Shown piece by piece: positions 16,640 to 25,890 of a stretch of DNA of 64,000 nucleotides. The position numbers and the translations under genes were made by a program. Origin of the DNA: Paenibacillus sp. AN1007. GTDB lineage: Bacteria > Bacillota > Bacilli > Paenibacillales > Paenibacillaceae. Under the pieces are notes generated by a model. The model searched no databases. It saw only the letters and a list, made by a program, of their open reading frames with translations, and was not told the origin of the DNA. How positions within the stretch are numbered: the first letter of the stretch is position 1; every line of letters starts with the position of its first letter. The DNA lies in the NCBI RefSeq assembly GCF_040702995.1, contig NZ_CP159992.1:6353001-6417000 (forward strand). The letters are read 5' to 3'.

Positions 16640-17418
16640 TTTTCATGTTGTGCGGCACCAGTGATGCACGGGAACTTGCGCTTCAAATCCGGCAGCAGGG
16701 CTATGACGTATTAACCTCCGTTGTGACGGATAGCGCGGCCCAAAGTCTGGCGGAAGCCGGACTGTCTGTGCGGACAGGCCGATTGACGGTAGAGGCGATG
16801 GTGCAGCTGATCCGTGAAAAAAACACCTCTGTCTTTGTGGATGCAAGTCATCCTTTTGCCGAAGAAGCACATGCGAATGCTATGGAAGCCGCGAAACAGG
16901 CGGGCATCCCTTACATTCGTTACGAACGAACCGGGCTTGTTTACGATGACCATGAACTACTGCATGTCGTGTCATCTTATGATGAAGCAGCGCTCAAAGC
17001 CAAAGAGCTGAAAGGTTCCGTGATGCTGACAACAGGCAGCAAAACGCTGCAAATCTTCACCAAGCACCTGCTCGGTGATCCGGATATACGACTTGTTGCA
17101 CGCATGCTCCCCCGTCTCGACAATATGGAGAAATGCGCTGAGCTGGGCGTAGAGCAGCGCAATATTATTGCGATGCAGGGACCCTTTTCCCGAGAAATGA
17201 ACGAAGCACTGTACAAGCACTATGCAGCAACGGTGATGGTTACCAAGGAAAGCGGCAAAACCGGGGCCGTGGACGAGAAAATCCAGTCTGCACTGGAACT
17301 GGGGATTCATGTTGTGCTGATCTCACGTCCAGAGGCGGAGTTTGGCACGGTATTTGATCACTATGACGGTATACTAAACGAGCTGAACGAGATGCTGAGG
17401 CAGTCATTTCTCCGATAG
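16636..17418 (+). CDS. cobK: precorrin-6x / cobalt-precorrin-6A reductase
   Basis: NADPH-type reductase of the corrin ring at the 6A step (CbiJ in the anaerobic route). The 260 residues have the two-Rossmann-like layout, with IFMLCGTSDARELA at the start, the conserved VDASHPFAEEAHANA block near 75, TTGSKTL in the middle and QGPFSREMNEAL before the C-terminal domain. ATGA overlap with cbiX shows translational coupling. No cobalt-retaining residue distinguishes CobK from CbiJ by eye; the presence of cbiX, cbiD and cbiG indicates the cobalt-early pathway. Confidence 0.92.
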   Translation: MIFMLCGTSDARELALQIRQQGYDVLTSVVTDSAAQSLAEAGLSVRTGRLTVEAMVQLIREKNTSVFVDASHPFAEEAHANAMEAAKQAGIPYIRYERTGLVYDDHELLHVVSSYDEAALKAKELKGSVMLTTGSKTLQIFTKHLLGDPDIRLVARMLPRLDNMEKCAELGVEQRNIIAMQGPFSREMNEALYKHYAATVMVTKESGKTGAVDEKIQSALELGIHVVLISRPEAEFGTVFDHYDGILNELNEMLRQSFLR

Positions 17419-17544
17419 GCCTAATTTGAATAGTGCAGCTTTGAAGTGCCTGATAGAAAGCAGCAGACTCGGATGTAATGTTCGTTTCGTAATTTATTTC
17501 AGGCCGTGTTTCAAATCAATATTTGACAAGGAGTGATTGAGTCG

Positions 17545-18192
17545 ATGGACTTCAAAACGGAGTTTAAACCGCTGACCGTGCAGCCGCAGGAGATTGAGGG
17601 TAAAAGTTTTGAAATGATTACGGAGGAACTGGGCGAGCACCCGTTTACCGATGAGCAGTACCCAGTCGTACAGCGTGTCATTCACGCTTCGGCTGATTTC
17701 GAGCTGGGCCGCAGCATGGTATTTCACCCTGACGCGATCCAGGCAGGTATCACCGCGCTGCGCGCAGGCCAATCGGTTATTGCTGACGTGCAGATGATTC
17801 AGGCGGGTGTGAGCAAGGACCGTATTCGCGGATTTGGCGGCGATGTGCATGTGCATATTTCCGACCCGGACGTGATGGAAGAGGCGAAACGTCTCAACAC
17901 CACTCGTGCCATCATCTCGACGCGCAAAGCAACCCAAATGTATGAGGGGGGCATCTACGCCATCGGTAACGCACCCACCGCGCTGCTGGAGCTGATTCGT
18001 CTTGTTAAAGAGGGCGAGGCCAAGCCAGGGCTGATTATCGGCATGCCGGTAGGTTTTGTATCCGCTGCCGAGTCGAAGGACGAGCTGCGCAAGCTGGACA
18101 TTCCGTTCATCACCAACATCGGCCGCAAAGGCGGCAGTACAATCGTTGTGGCTGCCCTTAACGCGATCTCGTTGATGGCTGTGAAGACATAG
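17545..18192 (+). CDS. cbiC: precorrin-8X / cobalt-precorrin-8 methylmutase
   Basis: Moves the C11 methyl group to C12 to give hydrogenobyrinate or cobyrinate. The 215 residues include RVIHASADFELGRSMVFHPDAI, which holds the active-site histidine, the ADVQMIQAGVSK segment and IGNAPTALLELIRLVKEG. The start is ATG 17545 about eleven bases after AAGGAG; GTG 17533 in the same frame lies within the ribosome site. A 126-base gap separates it from cobK with no terminator. Copy B of the intergenic element follows. Confidence 0.93.
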   Translation: MDFKTEFKPLTVQPQEIEGKSFEMITEELGEHPFTDEQYPVVQRVIHASADFELGRSMVFHPDAIQAGITALRAGQSVIADVQMIQAGVSKDRIRGFGGDVHVHISDPDVMEEAKRLNTTRAIISTRKATQMYEGGIYAIGNAPTALLELIRLVKEGEAKPGLIIGMPVGFVSAAESKDELRKLDIPFITNIGRKGGSTIVVAALNAISLMAVKT

Positions 18193-18359
18193 ATCTGTGT
18201 GGGAGTAATAAGGAGGTTTGCCTCGATCGACCAGTGAGGTCGAAAGAAATCTAACTGATCTGATTTAAGTCTGGTTAGCGAGCCGTGCCGAATCCTAATG
18301 AGAACTGGAATAGTCTTCACGAAGGGCTATGTCCGAATCTGTTAAAGTCCAGCAACTTC

Positions 18360-18552
18360 TAACGATCACCAGGAAGCTTATTTTGCGTAAAATCAGCCTT
18401 TTGAAATTGTAACGATCCTGAGGGACGTTATTTGGCTGAAACTCGTCCAGAAGTGCCGAAAATGACCCATTATTGGTGAAATAGCGTCTCCTGAGATCGT
18501 TAGAAATCCAGCGAGGTCAAATTAGTCCAAATAACGTCATCTGTGATCGTTA
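18360..18552. repeat. symmetric 193-bp intergenic element, copy B
   Basis: Motif copies start at 18360 and 18410 (inverted) and 18479 and 18529 (direct), with spacings 50, 69 and 50 exactly as in copy A. Similarity to copy A runs without apparent indels to about 18601. The flanking parts of the 630-base gap between cbiC and cbiD hold a repeated CCAGCAACTTCTAA (near 18347 and 18632) and no gene that I can support. Confidence 0.85.
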
Positions 18553-18825
18553 GCGCGTACTTGTGGCATGGGCGGATCTTATGTAACTGAGATGGTTTGC
18601 GTGCGTGCCATTAGTAGGTATAGGTCTAGTCCAGCAACTTCTAATAATTTCCAATGGTTAGCGCCCAGTTACTAGCGTCATATTTGCTGAGTACACCGAG
18701 AAATTGATTAACCAACAATTCATACAAGACTAACCATCAATCCATAATCAACAATCAACATGAACCATCAGTAAATATAAGCGCACGAACAAACAAGCAA
18801 ATCAAAGGACGGGAGGTTCAAAGCC

Positions 18826-19980
18826 ATGGAAAAGAAGCGCATGAAAAGCGGAGAAGTACCAGACCCCGACAAACCGATGCGTTCCGGCTTTACGACGGGG
18901 GCGTGTGCGACAGCGGTTGCTAAAGGAGCAACGCAGCTCCTGTTAACGGGACATATCCCTGTGCAAGCCGTGGTTTCCTTGCCCGCCGGCTTTGACCACT
19001 CGTTCGAGCTGATCGAGCAGGGACTGATGGCGGACGGCACGGCAACCTGTGCCACGATCAAAGATGCCGGGGACGACCCGGACGCTACCCATTTGGCGAA
19101 GATCATCGCACATGTGTCCTGGAAGGACGAGCCGGGGGTGGAGCTGGATGGAGGCATCGGTGTGGGTCGCGTCACGAAGCCCGGTCTTCCCGTGCCTGTA
19201 GGCGAAGCGGCGATCAATCCCGTGCCGCGCCGTATGATTACCGAAGCGGTGACTCAGGTCCTGACTGAACATGGTACTGCCAGAGGGGTGCGGGTGGTGA
19301 TCAGCGTACCGGACGGCGAAGAGATTGCGAAGAAAACGCTCAATGCACGGCTTGGCATTCTTGGAGGCATCTCCATTTTGGGCACACGAGGCGTGGTCGT
19401 TCCGTTCTCTACTTCGGCATACAAAGCCAGTGTGGTGCAGGCCATTTCCGTTGCGCAGGCTTCGGGGTGTCAGCACATTGTGCTGACAACAGGCGGCAGC
19501 AGTGAGAAGTATGCCATGAAAATGATGCCTGAACTGCCGGAGGAAGCCTTTATTCAAATGGGTGACTTTGTTGGCTTTGCGATCAAACACGGGAAACGGC
19601 TCGGCATGAAACGCATCAGTCTGGTCGGGATGCCGGGTAAATTTGCCAAAGTCGCGCAAGGGGTCATGATGGTGCATTCCAAAAGTGCGCCGGTGGATTT
19701 TGGATTTCTTGCGTCCGTGGCTCGCGAGACCGGGGCTGGCGATGAACTGGCGCAAGCGATCGAGGAAGCCAACACGGCGACTCAGGTGGCGGATATGATG
19801 ACCGAAGCGGGATACTTGCCTTATTTTGAGAAGTTATGCCTGTACGCCTGTCAGCACTGTTTGGAACATGCGGGCGGCGGCGTAACGGTGGAAGTGGTGC
19901 TTGTCACTATGAAAGGAATGGAACTGGGGAGGGCGGAAATCAGTGAACTCGAACACAACAACTGGAGCAAAGAATCGTAA
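18826..19980 (+). CDS. cbiD: cobalt-precorrin-5B C1-methyltransferase
   Basis: SAM-dependent methyltransferase unique to the anaerobic pathway. The 384 residues open with the typical RSGFTTGACATAVAKGA. A Gly-rich middle (DGGIGVGRVTKPGLPVPVGE) follows, then NARLGILGGISILGTRGVV and the C-terminal LTTGGSSEKYAM block. The start is ATG 18826 behind GGGAGG. It overlaps the next gene by 38 bases. CbiD is one of the best markers that cobalt is inserted early in this organism. Confidence 0.95.
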   Translation: MEKKRMKSGEVPDPDKPMRSGFTTGACATAVAKGATQLLLTGHIPVQAVVSLPAGFDHSFELIEQGLMADGTATCATIKDAGDDPDATHLAKIIAHVSWKDEPGVELDGGIGVGRVTKPGLPVPVGEAAINPVPRRMITEAVTQVLTEHGTARGVRVVISVPDGEEIAKKTLNARLGILGGISILGTRGVVVPFSTSAYKASVVQAISVAQASGCQHIVLTTGGSSEKYAMKMMPELPEEAFIQMGDFVGFAIKHGKRLGMKRISLVGMPGKFAKVAQGVMMVHSKSAPVDFGFLASVARETGAGDELAQAIEEANTATQVADMMTEAGYLPYFEKLCLYACQHCLEHAGGGVTVEVVLVTMKGMELGRAEISELEHNNWSKES

Positions 19981-21226
19981 CATCCGCATTATTGGCGTGG
20001 GCGAAGAGGGTGCAGCCGGACTTACGGCAGACAGCCTGAATCTCATTCAGGAGGCAGATGTGCTGGTAGGAGGCGAGCGCCTGCTGCAATTTTTCCCGGC
20101 GTTTGCGGGAGAGAAGCTGGTGATTAAGAGCAGTTTGAACGACCTCGTTATGAAAATAAAAGCGCTGCGGGACTCGCACAACATCGTTGTGCTTGCCTCG
20201 GGAGACCCGCTGTTTTACGGCATCGCCGGGTATTTCGCACGTAAACTCGGCCCGGATCAGCTGGACATCCGGCCTAATCTCAGTTCGCTGCAGCTGGCGT
20301 TCGCAAGGCTTGGCGAGAGCTGGCATGACGCCGTGCTCGAAAGCGTGCACGGCCGCCCGCTCAAAGGCCTCGCCCAGCGCATCGATGGCAAAGCCAAAAT
20401 CGCGCTGCTCACGGACGAGCATAACAGCCCCGCTGCGATCGGGGCATACCTGCAGCAGTTCGGCATGACCGAGTATGATGCCTACGCTGCAGAAAACCTG
20501 GGCGCGGCAGATGAGCGTGCCCGCCATTACACCCTGGACGAGCTGGCAGCGGCTGAGTGCAGCCCGCTGAACGTCGTCATTTTGCTGCGCCGCAAGGATG
20601 CACCGGCGCCGCGCAAAGGCTTCGGGTTTGCCGATGAGGAATTCCATCAGCGCAAACCCGAAAAGGGCCTCATCACCAAGCGTGAAGTCCGCGCGTTCAG
20701 CTTATCCGAGCTGAACCTGGGCGAGGACAGCATCGTGTGGGATATCGGCGCAGGCTCAGGTTCGGTGGCGGTGGAGTGCACCCGGCTGGCGCCGCGGGGG
20801 CAGGTCTTCGCCATCGAAAAGAACGAAGGTGACCTCGTGAACATCGAGGCCAACCGCATCAAATTCCGGACGGATTTTACCGTCCTTCATGCCAAAGCAC
20901 CAGCGGGGCTGGACGAACTGCCGGATCCCGATGCGGTGTTCATTGGCGGCAGCGGCGGTGAACTCGCGCAGCTGATCGCCCTATGTGCGTCCCGCCTGCG
21001 CCCTGAGGGACGCATCGTGGTGAATGCAGCGACCATCGAAACGCTGCATGACAGCATGAAGGCGATGCGCGATGCAGGCATGGACGCCTCCGTGACCTTG
21101 CTGCAGACGGCGCGGAGCAAGCCGATCCTGAACATGACCCGTTTTGACGGACTGAATCCAATCTATGTTATTACAGGACAATATACAGCTGCAGGAGAAG
21201 CGGAAACGGTAAACGGAGCAGAGTAG
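19943..21226 (+). CDS. cobL: precorrin-6Y C5,15-methyltransferase (decarboxylating), CbiE-CbiT fusion
   Basis: Bifunctional enzyme that methylates C5 and C15 and decarboxylates the ring-C acetate. Residues 1-215 are a CbiE-type methyltransferase (IRIIGVGEEGAAGL, VLASGDPLFYGIAGYFA). Residues 240-420 are CbiT with a Rossmann SAM site (VWDIGAGSGSVAVECTRLAP). The start is GTG 19943, inside the end of cbiD, with GGGGAGGGCGG before it. The CbiE half uses notably GC-richer codons than neighbouring genes. Fusion of E and T is common in Bacilli. Confidence 0.93.
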   Translation: MNSNTTTGAKNRNIRIIGVGEEGAAGLTADSLNLIQEADVLVGGERLLQFFPAFAGEKLVIKSSLNDLVMKIKALRDSHNIVVLASGDPLFYGIAGYFARKLGPDQLDIRPNLSSLQLAFARLGESWHDAVLESVHGRPLKGLAQRIDGKAKIALLTDEHNSPAAIGAYLQQFGMTEYDAYAAENLGAADERARHYTLDELAAAECSPLNVVILLRRKDAPAPRKGFGFADEEFHQRKPEKGLITKREVRAFSLSELNLGEDSIVWDIGAGSGSVAVECTRLAPRGQVFAIEKNEGDLVNIEANRIKFRTDFTVLHAKAPAGLDELPDPDAVFIGGSGGELAQLIALCASRLRPEGRIVVNAATIETLHDSMKAMRDAGMDASVTLLQTARSKPILNMTRFDGLNPIYVITGQYTAAGEAETVNGAE

Positions 21227-21258
21227 CTCGACAGGGAAAGAAAAAGGGGGAGAACCGC

Positions 21259-22161
21259 ATTAGCACAACAACAGGAAATATCACAAGTGACGCATCAAGT
21301 TTCACAGGAACCGATTCGGAAAGTGCTGCAGCAAGTGCAGCAGCAGGCGAGACGGTGACTGCAGCCGGAGGGGACGCAGCTGTAAGCACAACTGTGAAAA
21401 CGACTGCCGGAGAGGTGTCACCATCGGCTTTGCCAGAACCATCGCAAGCGGGCAAAACGATTGGCACACTGTATGGCGTTGGCGTCGGGCCGGGAGACCC
21501 GGAGCTGATTACGGTCAAAGCATACCGGATGATTCGCGAATGCCCGGTGGTCGCCTACCCGAAGAAACGCAAAGGCGGTAAATCCTATGCCCACGAGATC
21601 GTGGAATTATATGTGAATCCAGAGGAGAAAGAGATGCTGGGGCTGATCTTTCCGATGACCAAAGACCCGGTTGTGCTTGAACGGGAATGGGGCAAAACCG
21701 TGGAAGCATGCTGGGAAGCTTTAAAGGAAGGCAAAGATGTAGCGTTTGTGACAGAAGGTGATCCGAACTTATACAGTACATTTATCCACCTTGCACGCCT
21801 CATGCGTGAACTGCATCCTGAAGTTCCGATCAGCTCGATTCCGGGCATATCCTCCGTTCTTGGTGCGGCGGCTGCACTCGATATTCATCTGGCAGATGGC
21901 GACGAGCAGGTCGGCATTATTCCGGCGACGGCGGACAAAGAAGCGATGCGGCAGGCGATTGAGCATCACGATACGATTGTGTTTATTAAAGTAGCGAAGG
22001 TATTGGACCCGATGCTGGAGCTGCTGGACGAGATGGGACTTGGGGGCAAAGCTTCGGTGGTTACCAAAGTCACTTCCCCTTATGAATTGGTCTGGCGTGA
22101 CGCCCGTGAACTGAAAGGGCAGGAGCTGGAATATTTAAGCCTGATGGTGGTGAGCAAATGA
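21259..22161 (+). CDS. cobI: precorrin-2 / cobalt-factor II C20-methyltransferase
   Basis: SAM-dependent C20-methyltransferase of the corrin ring (CbiL). The conserved domain begins TLYGVGVGPGDPELITVKAY and contains FVTEGDPNLYSTFIHLARLM and SIPGISSVLGAAAALDIHLA. No ATG lies near its start. The only good ribosome site, GGGGGAG at 21246-21252, is six bases before an in-frame ATT at 21259, so I place an ATT start there. The fallback is GTG 21355, without a ribosome site. The ATT start adds about 32 Ser/Thr/Ala-rich residues to an already low-complexity N-terminus. The end overlaps cobM by four bases. Confidence 0.9.
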   Translation: MSTTTGNITSDASSFTGTDSESAAASAAAGETVTAAGGDAAVSTTVKTTAGEVSPSALPEPSQAGKTIGTLYGVGVGPGDPELITVKAYRMIRECPVVAYPKKRKGGKSYAHEIVELYVNPEEKEMLGLIFPMTKDPVVLEREWGKTVEACWEALKEGKDVAFVTEGDPNLYSTFIHLARLMRELHPEVPISSIPGISSVLGAAAALDIHLADGDEQVGIIPATADKEAMRQAIEHHDTIVFIKVAKVLDPMLELLDEMGLGGKASVVTKVTSPYELVWRDARELKGQELEYLSLMVVSK

Positions 22162-22955
22162 AGACATTAGAACCGAAAGTGTACATTGTTGGTGCAGGCC
22201 CGGGAGACCCCGAGCTGATTACGGTAAAGGGCTCGAATATTCTGAAAAATGCCGACCTCGTCCTGTACACGGATTCCCTCGTGAATGATGAACTGATTGC
22301 GACAGCCAAACCCGAAGCCGAGGTGCTGCAAAGCTCGGGCATGGATTTGGAACAGCAGGTCGAGCTGATGTGCACCGCAGTCCGGGCAGGACGAAGCGTA
22401 GCACGTGTACATACGGGTGATCCGGCGATGTATGGTGCCATTTTGGAACAAATGGTGCTGCTCAAGCAGCAGGGTGTGGATTACGAGATTATTCCGGGCG
22501 TTAGCTCTGTATTTGCTTCGGCAGCGGCGCTGGGAGCGGAACTGACTGTACCTGAACTGACACAGACCGTTATCCTGACACGTGCGGAAGGACGCACACC
22601 TGTGCCTGAACGGGAAAAGCTTCGCGATTTGGCATCCCATCACTGTACGGTTGCACTCTTCTTGAGTGCGACATTGGCGAAGAAAGTCGTCGTGGAATTC
22701 CTTGCCGCAGGCTGGAGCGAGGATACACCGGTGGCAGTAGTGCAGCGGGCAACATGGCCGGACCAGAAAATTGTGCGCACCACGCTGGCTAATCTGGCTG
22801 CTGATCTGCGTGCCGCAGGCATCACGATGCATGCCATGATTCTGGCAGGCTGGGCACTTGATCCTGATCTGGTGAACCGGGATGCTCACCGTTCGAAACT
22901 GTATGACAAATCCTTCACCCACGGCTATCGCAAGGGAGTGAAGTCCGGTGAGTAA
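22158..22955 (+). CDS. cobM: precorrin-4 / cobalt-precorrin-4 C11-methyltransferase
   Basis: SAM-dependent C11-methyltransferase (CbiF). The 265 residues carry the family marks VYIVGAGPGDPELITVKG, ARVHTGDPAMYGAILEQM, IPGVSSVFASAAALGAELT and TVILTRAEGRTPVPE. The start overlaps the cobI stop (ATGA), and its end overlaps cbiG by eight bases, so cobI, cobM and cbiG are tightly coupled. Length and motif order are normal. Confidence 0.95.
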   Translation: MKTLEPKVYIVGAGPGDPELITVKGSNILKNADLVLYTDSLVNDELIATAKPEAEVLQSSGMDLEQQVELMCTAVRAGRSVARVHTGDPAMYGAILEQMVLLKQQGVDYEIIPGVSSVFASAAALGAELTVPELTQTVILTRAEGRTPVPEREKLRDLASHHCTVALFLSATLAKKVVVEFLAAGWSEDTPVAVVQRATWPDQKIVRTTLANLAADLRAAGITMHAMILAGWALDPDLVNRDAHRSKLYDKSFTHGYRKGVKSGE

Positions 22956-24036
22956 TCCGTTTGCTGCTGTAGCGATTACGAAGCATGGCGTGGAGATGGT
23001 GCGTAACCTGGAAGGACAGTTTCAGGGTACGGACGTTTATTATATGAGCAAATTCGCCCGTGGCGACGAGGAGCAGCTTGGATATACGCTGTTTGAAGGC
23101 TCGGTGAAGCTGATTCTGCCCGACCTGTTCAAACGTTATAACGGCATCATTCTGTTTATCTCTTTGGGCGCCGTTGTACGCATGATTGCTCCGCTGCTGG
23201 TGGACAAAAAAGTGGATCCTGCCGTTCTGGTCATCGATGACCGCGGCGAGAACGTCATTAGCGTGCTGTCCGGTCACCTTGGCGGTGCCAACGAACTCAC
23301 GCGACAAGTGGCGGAAGTTCTTGGTGCGCGTGCTGTTATTACAACAGCTTCGGACGTGCAGGGTACAATTCCGGTGGATATGTTTGGCCGTGAGCTGGGC
23401 TGGATCGTGGACAGCTTTGATAAAGCAACTCCTGTAAGTGCGGCGGTGGTCAATGAAGAGCCGGTGGCACTGATTCAGGAGACAGGCGAACGCAATTGGT
23501 GGCGTTATAACAAACCTGTACCTGATCATATTCGGGTCTTCCGCAGTATGGAGGAGACGGAATCGTTTGCGTTTAACGCTGCACTGGTAGTCAGTGACCG
23601 TTTGCTTTCGGCGGCGGAAGAGGAACGTTTTCTAACCAACGGTGTGCTGTACCGTCCGAAGAGCCTCGTGCTCGGCATGGGATGTAATCGCGGTACGGCG
23701 ATGGAAGAGTTGGAGCAGGAAGTGCTTGCCACATTGGAAGAGCTGTCCCTGTCTGTGAAGAGCGTGCGCAACGTGGCTACGATTGATCTAAAAAAAGATG
23801 AGGAAGGCCTGCTGGCCTTATGCGCTAAGCACGGCTGGGAACTCGTAACCTATACTCCGGCGGAACTGAATACGGTGCAGCTTGCCAATCCGTCCGAGAC
23901 AGTATTTAAATACACCGGAGCCTATGGCGTAAGTGAACCGGCGGCGCTGCTTTCTTCGGGAGCCGATCATTGGCTGCTGGAAAAGAAAAAGAGCGGCAAT
24001 CTGACGATCTCTGTCGCCCGGGCTGCGTTTGATTAA
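22948..24036 (+). CDS. cbiG: cobalt-precorrin-5A hydrolase
   Basis: Opens the delta-lactone of cobalt-precorrin-5A and releases the two-carbon fragment as acetaldehyde. The 362 residues show the CbiG layout. The N-terminal domain has FAAVAITKHGVEMVRNL, GAVVRMIAPLLVDKKVDPAV and SGHLGGANELTRQVAEVLGA; a linker follows, and the C-terminal domain starts LVLGMGCNRGTAMEELEQ. The start is GTG 22948, within cobM, with AAGGGAG before it. CbiG is found only in the anaerobic pathway. Confidence 0.94.
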   Translation: MSNPFAAVAITKHGVEMVRNLEGQFQGTDVYYMSKFARGDEEQLGYTLFEGSVKLILPDLFKRYNGIILFISLGAVVRMIAPLLVDKKVDPAVLVIDDRGENVISVLSGHLGGANELTRQVAEVLGARAVITTASDVQGTIPVDMFGRELGWIVDSFDKATPVSAAVVNEEPVALIQETGERNWWRYNKPVPDHIRVFRSMEETESFAFNAALVVSDRLLSAAEEERFLTNGVLYRPKSLVLGMGCNRGTAMEELEQEVLATLEELSLSVKSVRNVATIDLKKDEEGLLALCAKHGWELVTYTPAELNTVQLANPSETVFKYTGAYGVSEPAALLSSGADHWLLEKKKSGNLTISVARAAFD

Positions 24037-24092
24037 GCTCGATTTGTGTGATTGAAAAACATTTCGTGTGACTGCTATCACCTCATGAACAT

Positions 24093-24128
24093 GACCGTCC
24101 CAGCCGTTGGAATCGATATGGGATGGTC
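24093..24128 (+). other. hairpin between cbiG and cbiA
   Basis: GACCGTCCCA pairs with TGGGATGGTC around a 16-base loop, followed by TATTTGTTAT. It may be a weak terminator or a processing site; the T run is poor. Confidence 0.35.
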
Positions 24129-24160
24129 TATTTGTTATATGTAAAGCAAAGGCGGGATGT

Positions 24161-25816
24161 ATGATGAACTCAAAAAATGTAAAGAGCACCGTATCCAACA
24201 ATGAAGCCTTACCAATGAAATCCAATAATGAAGCCATAACAGCGACGTCCAATAACCAAAGTGCACCTCGGCTGATTATCGCGGGCACAGGTAGTGGTGC
24301 AGGCAAAACAACTGTAACGCTAGGTTTAATGAAGGCATTTGCCCAGCGCGGATTGAGCGTTCAGGGGTTCAAATGCGGTCCGGATTATATTGATCCAACG
24401 TATCATACGGCAGTGACCGGTCGAGCTTCACGTAATCTGGACGCATGGATGACTTCACCTGCATATGTGAGGGAGACGTTTGAGAAAAGGGCAGCTGGAC
24501 ATGATATCTCCATTATTGAAGGTGTGATGGGTCTGTATGATGGCAAAGACCCGCTCAGCAGCACAGGTTCTACCGCAGAGATCGCAATGGTTACGCAAAC
24601 ACCTGTAATTCTGGTGGTCGATGTACGCAGTATGGCGCGCAGTGCGGCGGCGATCGTGCTGGGATTTCAGCAGCTGGAGCCGGAATTGAACATTGCTGCT
24701 GTGATTGTTAACCGGTGCGGAAGCGCGGGGCATTATACGATTGTGAAAAAAGCCATTGAGCAAATGTGCGGCATTCCGGTTGCTGGCTGGCTAAAGCGGG
24801 ATGAAGACTTGTTTATCCCCGAGAGACATCTCGGACTCGTCCCCGCGATCGAACGCGGAGAACTGGAGCCTTTATTCCAGCGGGCAGCCGAGATGATGCT
24901 GGAAGGAACGAATCTGGATCTTCTGCTGGAACTGGCAGCAAGTGCTCCCCCGCTCCCGCTGCAGTGCAGCAGCACAGCTGGCACAACTCATGCAGCCTCC
25001 AACGATCCAGCCATTACTGCTGAGACTGCTCGTAATAGCGTTATTACCCAAGCAGTTATTGCAGCCAATGCTGCCGATATCGGCAGCACTGCCCACACAG
25101 CCAGTGTGAACGACACCGAGCATGTGTCCCACCCGACAGTTCCCCACATTCACGGCAAGCCAGATACGTATCAGCCTGTTATTGCTGTAGCTCGTGATGC
25201 GGCATTTAACTTCTATTATCCCGACAATCTGGAACTGCTCGAAGCGGCGGGAGCAAGGCTGCACTTCTTCAGCCCGCTCGCTGGCGAAGGTATTCCGATG
25301 GAGGCAGACAGCATATATCTCGGTGGTGGTTTTCCTGAGGAGTTTGCGGCGGTGATTGCCGAAAATGAACATTTCTTGAATGGGCTGCGCGAAGCAGCCC
25401 GTTCCCGGATGCCGCTGTTTGCGGAGTGCGGCGGCTACATGGTGCTTGGCGAAACGCTGACTGACCGTGAAGGGAAAACGTATACTATGGCAGGGATTAT
25501 TCCTGCGCAGGTACAGATGCAGAAAAAACGAGCCGCACTGGGATATCGGGAGGCGAGTGCGGTTCAGGATTCCTTTTTGCTGAAACAGGGTGAAGTGCTT
25601 CGGGGGCATGAATTTCATTACTCCACGATGACGTATCGCGAAGAAGAACGGATTCAATATGCTTACGAAACGAATGGGCTTCGAGGGGTGAAGCAGGAAG
25701 GGTATGCGGCGGGCAGTATTGTGGCTGGATACACACATGTGCACCTTGGTTCATATCCTGCTGCCGCACAGAGATGGGTGGAGCACTGCAGACTTTATCG
25801 TCAACAGCGGGTTTAA
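24161..25816 (+). CDS. cbiA: cobyrinate a,c-diamide synthase
   Basis: ATP- and glutamine-dependent amidation of the a and c side chains. The N-terminal domain has the P-loop-like GTGSGAGKTTVTLGLMKAF and CGPDYIDPTYH. The C-terminal class I glutamine amidotransferase has the nucleophile in LFAECGGYMVLGE and a final HVHLGSYP. At 551 residues it exceeds the usual ~460. The extra length is an N-terminal Asn/Ser-rich stretch of about 35 residues and an Ala/Thr/Ser/His-rich linker of about 80 residues (near 270-345) between the domains. The start is ATG 24161 behind AAAGGCGGG. It ends the cobalamin gene run. Confidence 0.94.
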   Translation: MMNSKNVKSTVSNNEALPMKSNNEAITATSNNQSAPRLIIAGTGSGAGKTTVTLGLMKAFAQRGLSVQGFKCGPDYIDPTYHTAVTGRASRNLDAWMTSPAYVRETFEKRAAGHDISIIEGVMGLYDGKDPLSSTGSTAEIAMVTQTPVILVVDVRSMARSAAAIVLGFQQLEPELNIAAVIVNRCGSAGHYTIVKKAIEQMCGIPVAGWLKRDEDLFIPERHLGLVPAIERGELEPLFQRAAEMMLEGTNLDLLLELAASAPPLPLQCSSTAGTTHAASNDPAITAETARNSVITQAVIAANAADIGSTAHTASVNDTEHVSHPTVPHIHGKPDTYQPVIAVARDAAFNFYYPDNLELLEAAGARLHFFSPLAGEGIPMEADSIYLGGGFPEEFAAVIAENEHFLNGLREAARSRMPLFAECGGYMVLGETLTDREGKTYTMAGIIPAQVQMQKKRAALGYREASAVQDSFLLKQGEVLRGHEFHYSTMTYREEERIQYAYETNGLRGVKQEGYAAGSIVAGYTHVHLGSYPAAAQRWVEHCRLYRQQRV

Positions 25817-25827
25817 ATCAAGTGAAG

Positions 25828-25890
25828 CACCTATCTTAGGTGACAGTATGGAGCAGAACCAGCGATAGTTATGTTGTGCTGCTCCTTTAC
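25828..25890 (+). terminator. hairpins after cbiA
   Basis: CACCTA-TCT-TAGGTG is followed by GGAGCAG/CTGCTCC (25850-25885) with TTTAC behind it. This is a plausible end of the cobalamin transcript. From here to about 26420 I see no gene, RNA or clear promoter. Confidence 0.45.

Noticed and set aside
15091..18552. The motif array considered as a CRISPR
   Set aside because: Only four motif copies per array, in mixed orientation, with fixed spacings and no unique spacers or cas genes.
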